Of a DNA stretch of 64,000 nt, positions 43,330-51,942 are shown piece after piece. The notes beneath the pieces were generated by a model. It was given only the letters and a program-made list of their open reading frames with translations, ran no database searches and was not told the origin of the DNA. The translations under genes and the position numbers were made by a program. Within the stretch, counting starts at the first letter, position 1, and each line of letters starts with the position of its first letter. Source of the DNA: Arthrobacter sp. 9V (lineage in GTDB: Bacteria; Actinomycetota; Actinomycetes; Actinomycetales; Micrococcaceae); assembly GCF_902506065.1 (NCBI RefSeq), contig NZ_LR732912.1, forward strand, positions 1,617,630 through 1,681,629, given 5' to 3'.

Positions 43330-44253
43330 ATGGACTTCAAAAGGCTGCAGATTCTGCGCGAATTGGCAGACCGGCAAAGTGTTGGCGCCACCGCCGAGGC
43401 CATGAACGTCACGGCGTCGGCGGTTTCGCAGCAGCTGAAAACATTGCAGGCGGAGATTGGCGTCGTCCTGGTGGAAAAGGTGGGCCGCGGAGTTCAGCTT
43501 ACGGAAGCGGGGCTGGCCATGGCGGCTGCGGCATCGGATATAGCCACTGCCATGGCACGGGCCGAGTCCACCATTGACACCTACCGGAAAGGTTGGCAAA
43601 CGAGGGTCTCGGCAGCCTTCTTTCCCAGTGCCGCGGAAATGCTGCTTCCCGGAGTGTTGCACCGGGTTGCCTCCGTGGAAGGGTTGAGTTTTGATGCCCA
43701 TTTCGAGGACCCGGGCACCGCCCGCTTCGCTCCCTTGGTGGCCGATTACGACGTTGTCCTGGCGCATAGCGTAGACGGCCCGGAAGTGTTCGCGAGGAGG
43801 GGACTGACTGTAGTGCCGCTTCTGGAAGAGGCGCTGGACGTAGCGATGCCCGCCGGTCATCCTCTGTCCGCCAAAGCCAGGCTAAGCCCTCAGGATGTTG
43901 TTGATTACCCGTGGATCGGCGTACCTGAAGGATTCCCTTTCGACACCGTGCTCCGCCAGATTGAACTCCATGCGGGCAGGCAGGCCTCCAGGGGCCAGCG
44001 GTACCCGGATCTGAGAGTGCTTGAGGCTTTGGTGGGGGCAGGGCACGGCATCTGCCTTTTGCCCCGCTACACGGCCCGGGCAAGTGCACGGCGTGGCCTG
44101 GTTCTTAGGCCGCTCACAGGGGTGAAAGCGAGCAGAAGCATCGTGGCTTTGTCGCGGCAGGAGGTTGCCGCCCGGGCCACCATCGGCATGGTTGTGGACA
44201 TGCTCAAGAGCGAGGCGGCAGCCATCGCCAAGGAACTCGATGAATCGCAATAA
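43330..44253 (+). CDS. LysR family transcriptional regulator
   Basis: A 307-residue regulator with an N-terminal winged helix (FKRLQILRELADRQSVGATAE to TASAVSQQLKTLQAEIGV) and a type 2 periplasmic-binding-like effector domain (FDAHFEDPGTARFAPLVADY, LEALVGAGHGICLLPRY). It starts from a leaderless-type promoter. It lies 69 bases upstream of ilvD on the same strand but has no obvious link to branched-chain amino acid control. Confidence 0.9.
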   Translation: MDFKRLQILRELADRQSVGATAEAMNVTASAVSQQLKTLQAEIGVVLVEKVGRGVQLTEAGLAMAAAASDIATAMARAESTIDTYRKGWQTRVSAAFFPSAAEMLLPGVLHRVASVEGLSFDAHFEDPGTARFAPLVADYDVVLAHSVDGPEVFARRGLTVVPLLEEALDVAMPAGHPLSAKARLSPQDVVDYPWIGVPEGFPFDTVLRQIELHAGRQASRGQRYPDLRVLEALVGAGHGICLLPRYTARASARRGLVLRPLTGVKASRSIVALSRQEVAARATIGMVVDMLKSEAAAIAKELDESQ

Positions 44254-44309
44254 TCGAAAGTCCGGGCTTAACCCGGCGTGCAACAACGTCCTGCAGCGCC
44301 CGGTACACA

Positions 44310-44315
44310 TAGACT
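44310..44315 (+). promoter_or_regulatory. -10 box of ilvD (leaderless)
   Basis: TAGACT lies 7 bases before ATG 44323. The only purine-rich bases before the start (TTGGACC) are too close to act as a ribosome site. Confidence 0.5.
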
Positions 44316-44322
44316 TTGGACC

Positions 44323-46044
44323 ATGACTGACACCACCAGGATTGCGACAGAGAATACCCCGGACATCAAACCCCGCAGCCGGGTGGTGACCGACGGCATC
44401 CACGCAGCACCTGCCCGTGGCATGTTCCGTGCGGTGGGCATGGGCGATGACGACTTTGCCAAACCGCAGATTGGCGTTGCCAGTTCTTGGAACGAGATCA
44501 CACCTTGCAACCTTTCCCTGAACCGCCTCGCCCAAGGCGCCAAGGAAGGCGTCCATGCAGGCGGTGGTTTTCCCATGCAGTTCGGCACCATCTCCGTCTC
44601 GGACGGAATCTCCATGGGTCACGAGGGCATGCACTTCTCCTTGGTTTCCCGCGAGGTGATTGCAGACTCCGTGGAAACAGTGATGCAGGCCGAGCGCATC
44701 GACGGCTCGGTACTCCTGGCCGGCTGTGACAAGTCCCTTCCGGGCATGCTCATGGCTGCTGCCCGCCTGGACCTTGCCTCGGTCTTCCTTTACGCAGGCT
44801 CCATCATGCCCGGCTGGGTCAAGCTGGAAGACGGCTCGGAGAAGGAGGTTACCCTCATTGATGCCTTCGAAGCAGTGGGTGCCTGCGCCGCCGGCAAAAT
44901 GAGCATGGAAGACCTCACGCGCATCGAGAAGGCCATCTGTCCCGGCGAAGGCGCCTGCGGCGGCATGTACACGGCCAACACCATGGCGTGCATCGGCGAA
45001 GCCCTGGGCATGTCCCTGCCGGGTTCAGCTGCCCCACCCTCGGCAGACCGCCGTCGCGATGATTTCGCCCGCAAGTCCGGCGAAGCGGTAGTCAACCTTC
45101 TGCGCCTGGGTATCACGGCCCGCGACATCATGACCAAAAAGGCGTTCGAGAACGCCATTGCCGTCACCATGGCCTTCGGCGGCTCCACCAACGCCGTGCT
45201 GCATCTGCTTGCGATCGCCCGCGAAGCCGAAGTTGAGCTGACGCTGGACGACTTCAACCGCATCGGCGACAAAATCCCGCACCTGGGGGACCTGAAGCCG
45301 TTCGGCCGCTACGTTATGACCGACGTCGACAAGATCGGTGGCGTTCCGGTCATCATGAAGGCACTGCTCGACGCCGGACTGCTGCATGGTGACTGCCTCA
45401 CCGTTACCGGCAAGACGCTCGCTGAGAACCTCGCCTCGATCAACCCGCCGGATCTGGATGGCAAGATCCTGCGCGCCCTGGACAACCCCATCCACAAGAC
45501 CGGCGGCATCACCATCCTTCACGGATCCATGGCCCCCGAAGGCGCCGTAGTGAAGAGTGCCGGCTTTGACGCCGACGTCTTTGAAGGAACTGCTCGTGTC
45601 TTCGAGCGGGAACAGGGTGCCCTCAGCGCGTTGGATAACGGCGAAATCAGCAAGGGGGACGTCGTTGTCATCCGCTACGAAGGACCCAAGGGCGGGCCGG
45701 GAATGCGTGAAATGCTGGCCATTACCGGAGCCATCAAGGGCGCAGGCCTTGGCAAAGATGTCCTGCTGCTGACAGATGGCCGCTTCTCGGGAGGAACAAC
45801 AGGCCTTTGCATCGGGCACGTGGCACCCGAAGCCGTCGACGGCGGGCCCATTGCCTTTGTGAAGGACGGCGACCGTATCCGTGTGGACATCGCTGCCCGG
45901 TCCTTCGACCTCCTCGTGGACGAGGCGGAGCTCGAAGCCCGCAAGGAGGGCTGGGAGCCGCTTCCCGCCAAATTCACCAAGGGTGTGCTTGCCAAGTACG
46001 CCAAACTCGTCCACAGTGCATCCACCGGGGCGTACTGCGGCTAA
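44323..46044 (+). CDS. ilvD: Dihydroxy-acid dehydratase
   Basis: A 573-residue IlvD that dehydrates dihydroxy acids to 2-oxo acids in valine, leucine and isoleucine synthesis. Cluster cysteines appear in [24 protein letters not shown] and [17 protein letters not shown], and the C-terminal [19 protein letters not shown] is conserved. ATG 44323 is chosen over the longer frame (44278) because of the promoter and homologous start. Confidence 0.96.
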   Translation: MTDTTRIATENTPDIKPRSRVVTDGIHAAPARGMFRAVGMGDDDFAKPQIGVASSWNEITPCNLSLNRLAQGAKEGVHAGGGFPMQFGTISVSDGISMGHEGMHFSLVSREVIADSVETVMQAERIDGSVLLAGCDKSLPGMLMAAARLDLASVFLYAGSIMPGWVKLEDGSEKEVTLIDAFEAVGACAAGKMSMEDLTRIEKAICPGEGACGGMYTANTMACIGEALGMSLPGSAAPPSADRRRDDFARKSGEAVVNLLRLGITARDIMTKKAFENAIAVTMAFGGSTNAVLHLLAIAREAEVELTLDDFNRIGDKIPHLGDLKPFGRYVMTDVDKIGGVPVIMKALLDAGLLHGDCLTVTGKTLAENLASINPPDLDGKILRALDNPIHKTGGITILHGSMAPEGAVVKSAGFDADVFEGTARVFEREQGALSALDNGEISKGDVVVIRYEGPKGGPGMREMLAITGAIKGAGLGKDVLLLTDGRFSGGTTGLCIGHVAPEAVDGGPIAFVKDGDRIRVDIAARSFDLLVDEAELEARKEGWEPLPAKFTKGVLAKYAKLVHSASTGAYCG

Positions 46045-46054
46045 TTCCTGTTAT

Positions 46055-46086
46055 GGACTCCGGTTGTCACCAGACAGCCGGAGTCC
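46055..46086 (+). terminator. Intrinsic terminator of ilvD
   Basis: A 14-bp stem (46055-46068 with 46073-46086, one G-U pair) around a 4-base ACCA loop, 10 bases after the ilvD stop. The U tract is weak. It isolates ilvD from the ilvBNC promoter. Confidence 0.65.
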
Positions 46087-46111
46087 GGCAGGCGGACATC
46101 GCTGTCCAAAT

Positions 46112-46163
46112 AGTGAGATACGATAGTGGTCAATTGACACGTATCTCACTTAGAGGGAACACT
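46112..46163 (+). promoter_or_regulatory. ilvBNC promoter with inverted repeat around the -35
   Basis: TTGACA (46134-46139) is a consensus -35, followed 18 bases later by AACACT (46158-46163) and 6 bases later by the ATG of the leader peptide. The -35 sits in the centre of a perfect 11-bp inverted repeat, AGTGAGATACG (46112-46122) and CGTATCTCACT (46140-46150). This suggests repressor or activator binding on top of attenuation. Confidence 0.6.
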
Positions 46164-46169
46164 GAACGC

Positions 46170-46223
46170 ATGATCACATTCGTTACCGTCGGCGTCGTCG
46201 TCCTTACCAAGCGCGTGGCTTAG
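46170..46223 (+). CDS. ilvB leader peptide (attenuation uORF)
   Basis: A 17-codon frame encoding [17 protein letters not shown], with six Val codons and one each of Ile and Leu; three of the valines are consecutive. It starts at what looks like the transcription start (leaderless) and is followed by an intrinsic terminator before ilvB. This is the layout of attenuators of branched-chain amino acid operons, and Corynebacterium ilvBNC is known to have such a leader. Confidence 0.8.
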   Translation: MITFVTVGVVVLTKRVA

Positions 46224-46288
46224 CCCGACTGGTAACGAACCGTCACGCGCAAACCCCTCGAAGAGCCGGAAGGCTGAGGGGTTTTTTT
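46179..46288 (+). promoter_or_regulatory. ilvBNC transcription attenuator
   Basis: Two mutually exclusive pairings are visible. TTCGTTACC inside the leader frame (46179-46187) pairs with GGTAACGAA (46231-46239), and GCGCGTG (46211-46217) pairs with CACGCGC (46244-46250). The terminator stem (46251-46259 with 46276-46284, with an inner AGCC/GGCT stem) ends in seven T residues. Ribosome stalling at the Val codons would cover the first segment and favour the second pairing. How that affects the terminator cannot be settled by eye. Confidence 0.7.
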
Positions 46289-46339
46289 ATTCCCCCGAAG
46301 CAAGATCCATCTATTGAAGATCCACTAAGGAAGAGTCCG

Positions 46340-48244
46340 ATGAGCAAAGGATCGCCGATCAGCCCCTCGCTGATGGCTGCAAAGTCCGCTGGAGCCCACA
46401 AAGCTCCGGAAAAGGTCGACCGTACGGCTGAGGCCGTCGTCGTCGACGCTGCTGCACCTCTCTCTCCTGTACTTGGGCCGAACACCGTTGTACCCCCAAC
46501 GGTGATGTCCGGCTCGCAAGCAATTGTCCGCTCGCTCGAAGAACTCGGCGTGGACGATATTTTCGGTTTGCCCGGTGGCGCGATCCTGCCCACCTACGAC
46601 CCCTTGATGGCCTCCAGCATGAATCACATCCTGGTCCGTCACGAACAGGGAGCCGGCCACGCCGCGCAAGGCTACGCCATGGTTACCGGACGGGTTGGCG
46701 TTTGCATCGCCACCTCGGGACCCGGTGCCACCAACCTCGTTACCGCCATCATGGACGCCCACATGGACTCCGTGCCCATGGTTGCCATTACCGGCCAGGT
46801 ATCCAGTGGAGTCATCGGCACCGATGCCTTCCAGGAAGCGGACATCGTGGGAATCACGATGCCCATCACCAAGCACTCGTTCCTGGTCACTGACCCCAAC
46901 GACATCCCGCACGTTATGGCAGAAGCGTTCCACCTGGCATCCACGGGCCGCCCGGGCCCTGTGCTGGTGGACATCGCCAAGGATGCCCAGGTGGGCCAGA
47001 TGACCTTCTCCTGGCCGCCCAAGGTGGACCTGCCCGGGTACCGTCCCGTGGTGCGGGGCCATAACAAGCAGGTCCGCGAAGCTGCCAAGCTGATCGCTGC
47101 CTCCAGCAAGCCGGTCCTCTACGTGGGCGGTGGTGTGGTCAAGGGCCATGCCTCAGCAGAGCTCATGGAACTTGCGCTGGCTACCGGTGCTCCCGTGGTC
47201 ACCACCCTGATGGCCCGTGGTGCTTTCCCGGATTCGCATCCGCAGCACGTGGGGATGCCCGGCATGCACGGCTCCGTCTCCGCCGTTACCGCCCTCCAGC
47301 AGGCCGACCTCCTGATCACCCTCGGAGCCAGGTTTGATGACCGCGTCACCGGTGTGCTGAAGACCTTTGCCCCGTTTGCCAAGGTCATCCACGCTGACAT
47401 CGATCCCGCGGAAATCTCCAAGAACCGCACTGCCGACGTCCCCATTGTTGGTTCCGTCAAGGAAATCATTCCCGAACTCACCGAAGCCGTGAAGACGCAG
47501 TTCGAACTGAGCGGGACTCCGGACCTGGATTCCTGGTGGGCCTTCCTGGGCAACCTGCGGGATACCTACCCCTTGGGCTGGACCGAGCCTGAAGACGGCC
47601 TCACCGCACCGCAGCGCGTCATCAAGCGCATCGGTGAGCTCACCGGTCCCGAAGGTATCTACGTAGCCGGCGTAGGCCAGCACCAGATGTGGGCGGCGCA
47701 GTTCATCAAGTACGAACGCCCTCACGCCTGGCTGAACTCCGGCGGCGCAGGAACCATGGGATACTCGGTTCCGGCAGCCATGGGCGCCAAAGTTGGTGAA
47801 CCGGACCGCGTGGTGTGGGCCATCGACGGTGACGGCTGCTTCCAGATGACCAATCAGGAGCTGGCCACCTGCGCCATCAACAACATCCCCATCAAGGTTG
47901 CCATCATTAACAACTCCTCCCTGGGCATGGTCCGCCAATGGCAGACGCTGTTCTACGAGGGCCGCTATTCAAACACTGATCTGAATACAGGCCATGACAC
48001 CGTCCGGATTCCGGACTTCGTGAAACTGGCTGATGCCTATGGTTGCGCAGCACTGCGTTGTGAGCGCGACGAAGACATCGACGCCACCATCCAGAAGGCG
48101 CTCGAAATCAATGACCGCCCCGTGGTCATCGACTTCGTCGTCAGCCCCAACTCGATGGTGTGGCCCATGGTGCCTTCGGGCGTCAGCAATGACCAGATTC
48201 AGGTTGCCCGCAACATGACCCCGGAATGGGAAGAGGAGGACTAG
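46340..48244 (+). CDS. ilvB: Acetolactate synthase large subunit
   Basis: A 634-residue thiamine-diphosphate enzyme that makes acetolactate or acetohydroxybutyrate. The Glu that activates the cofactor is in [16 protein letters not shown], and the TPP motif runs from [18 protein letters not shown] to [21 protein letters not shown] lies before ATG 46340. It forms a complex with IlvN. An N-terminal stretch of about 50 residues precedes the conserved fold. Confidence 0.97.
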   Translation: MSKGSPISPSLMAAKSAGAHKAPEKVDRTAEAVVVDAAAPLSPVLGPNTVVPPTVMSGSQAIVRSLEELGVDDIFGLPGGAILPTYDPLMASSMNHILVRHEQGAGHAAQGYAMVTGRVGVCIATSGPGATNLVTAIMDAHMDSVPMVAITGQVSSGVIGTDAFQEADIVGITMPITKHSFLVTDPNDIPHVMAEAFHLASTGRPGPVLVDIAKDAQVGQMTFSWPPKVDLPGYRPVVRGHNKQVREAAKLIAASSKPVLYVGGGVVKGHASAELMELALATGAPVVTTLMARGAFPDSHPQHVGMPGMHGSVSAVTALQQADLLITLGARFDDRVTGVLKTFAPFAKVIHADIDPAEISKNRTADVPIVGSVKEIIPELTEAVKTQFELSGTPDLDSWWAFLGNLRDTYPLGWTEPEDGLTAPQRVIKRIGELTGPEGIYVAGVGQHQMWAAQFIKYERPHAWLNSGGAGTMGYSVPAAMGAKVGEPDRVVWAIDGDGCFQMTNQELATCAINNIPIKVAIINNSSLGMVRQWQTLFYEGRYSNTDLNTGHDTVRIPDFVKLADAYGCAALRCERDEDIDATIQKALEINDRPVVIDFVVSPNSMVWPMVPSGVSNDQIQVARNMTPEWEEED

Positions 48245-48246
48245 GC

Positions 48247-48759
48247 ATGAGCCGTCACACACTGTCCGTTCTGGTCGAAGACAAGCCCGGCGTGCTGACC
48301 CGCGTGGCCAGCCTCTTCGCCCGGCGTGCATTCAACATCAATTCCCTTGCTGTGGGACCCACCGAGGTTCCAGGCATGTCCCGCATGACGGTTGTCGTCG
48401 ACGCCGACGGCGACCTCATTGAGCAGGTCACCAAGCAGCTCAACAAGTTGGTCAACGTGATCAAGATCGTTGAGCTGACTTCCGAATCTTCCGTACAACG
48501 TGACCACATCCTGGTCAAGGTACGTGCGGATGCCGCGACACGTCTGCAGGTTACCCAAGCTGCAGACCTGTTCCGTGCCGCAGTCGTCGACGTCTCCACA
48601 GACTCGTTGGTGATTGAGGCAACCGGTACCCCCGAGAAGCTCGCTGCGCTCTTGTCAGTGCTCGAGCCGTTCGGCATCCGTGAAATCGTGCAGTCCGGCA
48701 CCTTGGCCGTTGGACGGGGATCCCGCTCCATGAGTGACAGGGCGCTCCGCTCCGCGTGA
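48247..48759 (+). CDS. ilvN: Acetolactate synthase small (regulatory) subunit
   Basis: A 170-residue regulatory subunit with an N-terminal ACT domain (LSVLVEDKPGVLTRVASLF, NINSLAVGPTEVPGMSRMTV) that binds valine and a C-terminal ALS_ss_C domain. ATG 48247 begins 2 bases after the ilvB stop; its GAGGA ribosome site lies in the last ilvB codons. Confidence 0.96.
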   Translation: MSRHTLSVLVEDKPGVLTRVASLFARRAFNINSLAVGPTEVPGMSRMTVVVDADGDLIEQVTKQLNKLVNVIKIVELTSESSVQRDHILVKVRADAATRLQVTQAADLFRAAVVDVSTDSLVIEATGTPEKLAALLSVLEPFGIREIVQSGTLAVGRGSRSMSDRALRSA

Positions 48760-49851
<1,092 letters not shown>

Positions 49852-49889
49852 TCCTTTAGTGCATGAGCCCCGCGGCGCATGCCCTGCAC

Positions 49890-49934
49890 GGCGCCCGTCC
49901 GGCCAACACAGCCGGGCGGGCGTCGCCGTTTTAC
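49890..49934 (+). terminator. Intrinsic terminator of ilvBNC
   Basis: CGCCCGTCCGGC (49892-49903) pairs with GCCGGGCGGGCG (49911-49922), with one G-T wobble and a 7-base loop, followed by GTTTTA. Confidence 0.75.
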
Positions 49935-50138
49935 CCGTCGTTCTCCACCGATTTGCTCAGCAGCCTTGGCTGTGAACTTCTTCACAACAGCTACCGGTCC
50001 GGCCGTAACATCCCTCCCCGGCACCGGAATCCCTGCCCGAATTCGATATTCTGGGCTGGTCCCGGCGCCGTGCCCCGGGCCACGCATCCGCTCCTTGTCC
50101 AGTTCTGTCCCAAAGTTGTCCAAAGTAAGGTGCCACCC
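49935..50138 (+). promoter_or_regulatory. serA upstream region
   Basis: About 200 bases that must hold the serA promoter. An in-frame extension of serA runs through it but lacks a ribosome site and homology. I see no leader peptide or clear operator. Confidence 0.4.
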
Positions 50139-51734
50139 GTGTCAGCCAGCAAACCCGTCGTCCTCCTCGCCGAGGAACTTTCGCCCGCCACAGTCGAGGC
50201 ATTGGGCCCGGACTTTGAAATCCGACAGACCGACGGCGCTGACCGTTCCCAGCTGCTGTCCGCAATTGCCGACGTCGATGCCATCCTGGTACGTTCGGCC
50301 ACCCAGGTGGACGCCGAAGCCATAGCTGCAGCCAAGAACCTCAAGGTCATCGCCCGTGCAGGCGTAGGACTGGACAACGTGGACATCAAGGCTGCCACGC
50401 AGGCCGGCGTCATGGTGGTCAACGCCCCGACGTCCAACATCGTCTCTGCCGCAGAACTTACCGTGGGCCACATCCTCAGCCTCGCCCGCCACATTCCGCA
50501 GGCCAGCTCCGCGCTGAAGAACGGCGAGTGGAAGCGCTCCAAATACACCGGAATCGAACTCTTCGAAAAGAAGATCGGCATCATCGGCCTGGGCCGGATC
50601 GGCGCCTTGGTGGCGGCGCGTCTGCAGGGATTCGACACCCAGATCCTGGCGTACGACCCCTACATCACTTCCGCCCGTGCGGCCCAGTTGGGCGTCCAGC
50701 TGGTGACCTTGGATGAACTTCTGGAGAATTCAGACTTCATCACCATCCATATGCCCAAGACACCGGAAACGGTGGGGATGCTCGGGGCTGACGCCTTCCG
50801 CAAAATGAAGGAAACCGCCTACGTGGTCAACGTGGCCCGCGGTGGCCTCGTGGACGAGGAAGCACTCCACATTGCGCTGAAGGAGGGCCAGATCGCCGGA
50901 GCCGGCGTTGACGTCTTCGTCAAGGAGCCCAGCACGGACCTGCCGTTCTTCGAGTTCGACAACGTCATTGTGACCCCGCACCTTGGTGCGTCCACTGACG
51001 AGGCCCAGGAGAAGGCCGGCGTTTCGGTGGCCAAGTCCGTCCGTCTCGCCCTTGCCGGCGAGCTTGTACCGGACGCTGTGAACGTGGCCGGCGGAGTCAT
51101 CGCTCCGGATGTCCGTCCGGGCATCCCGCTGATCGAAAAGCTGGGCCGGATCTTCACTGCGCTCACCCACGCTTCACTGACGCAGATCGACGTCGAGGTA
51201 GCCGGTGAGATCGCCGCACTGGACGTCAAGGTGCTTGAACTTGCTGCACTGAAGGGCGTATTCGCGGACGTCGTCACAGAGCAGGTCTCGTATGTGAATG
51301 CGCCGGTCATCGCTGAGCAGCGCGGCATCAACACCCGCCTCATCACCACTCCGGACGCCGAGGACTACCGCAATGTCCTGACCATCCGTGGCGCACTCAG
51401 CGACGGTTCGCAGATCTCCGTTGCCGGTACCCTCACGGGTCCCAAGCAGGTGGAGAAGCTCGTGGGCGTCAATGGATACGACGTCGAAATCCCCATCAGC
51501 GAGCACTTGGTTGTTGTGGCCTACGCGGACCGTCCCGGCGTGATCGGAACCATCGGCCACATCCTGGGCATGAACAACATCAACATTGGCGGCATGCAGG
51601 TGGCCCGCCAGACTGAAGGCGGCCAGGTCCTGGCCCTCCTGACCATTGACAGTTCCGTTCCGCAGCAGGTTCTGGAGGCCATCAAGGCCGGTATCGGTGC
51701 AGATATGGTCCGGGAAGTGGACCTGGAGGACTAG
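50139..51734 (+). CDS. serA: D-3-phosphoglycerate dehydrogenase (long form with ASB and ACT domains)
   Basis: A 531-residue enzyme that opens serine synthesis. The NAD-binding domain has GIIGLGRIGALVAARL; the active site Arg is in NVARGGLVDEEAL and the His in VTPHLGASTDEAQEKAG. The C-terminal half has the intervening ASB domain and an ACT domain (VVVAYADRPGVIGTIGHILG, NINIGGMQVARQTEGG), as in Mycobacterium SerA, which is serine-inhibited. GTG 50139 has AAGG 8 bases upstream. Confidence 0.95.
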   Translation: MSASKPVVLLAEELSPATVEALGPDFEIRQTDGADRSQLLSAIADVDAILVRSATQVDAEAIAAAKNLKVIARAGVGLDNVDIKAATQAGVMVVNAPTSNIVSAAELTVGHILSLARHIPQASSALKNGEWKRSKYTGIELFEKKIGIIGLGRIGALVAARLQGFDTQILAYDPYITSARAAQLGVQLVTLDELLENSDFITIHMPKTPETVGMLGADAFRKMKETAYVVNVARGGLVDEEALHIALKEGQIAGAGVDVFVKEPSTDLPFFEFDNVIVTPHLGASTDEAQEKAGVSVAKSVRLALAGELVPDAVNVAGGVIAPDVRPGIPLIEKLGRIFTALTHASLTQIDVEVAGEIAALDVKVLELAALKGVFADVVTEQVSYVNAPVIAEQRGINTRLITTPDAEDYRNVLTIRGALSDGSQISVAGTLTGPKQVEKLVGVNGYDVEIPISEHLVVVAYADRPGVIGTIGHILGMNNINIGGMQVARQTEGGQVLALLTIDSSVPQQVLEAIKAGIGADMVREVDLED

Positions 51735-51789
51735 CACTGATCCTTATCAGTGAGGTTCGCGTGCCGGCGACACACCCTGGCACGCAGGA

Positions 51790-51849
51790 GTGGCCGGTCT
51801 GCTTACAATGGCTGGGTCCGAAATTCGGATCCGGCAGCAGGCCGGCCAC
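51790..51849 (+). promoter_or_regulatory. Nested inverted repeats upstream of ABC permease
   Basis: A 14-bp outer stem (51790-51803 with 51836-51849, one G-U pair) encloses TACAAT (51804-51809), a good -10 box, and a 13-base inner palindrome TCCGAA-A-TTCGGA (51817-51829). The gap 51735-51942 also holds a small CACTGAT/ATCAGTG hairpin right after the serA stop. The whole block is a candidate operator or RNA structure controlling the exporter. Confidence 0.55.
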
Positions 51850-51942
51850 AACTTTTTGCACATACAGCCCGGTATCCCTCTGCGCCTTTGAGGAATCACG
51901 GAGCATGTGTGCGCGCCCGCAATCAAGGTCTCAGGGAGCCCA

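Noticed and set aside
49863..50138. N-terminal extension of serA by 92 codons
   Set aside because: The extension has no similarity to SerA, overlaps the ilvC terminator and lacks a ribosome site; GTG 50139 has AAGG at a good distance.
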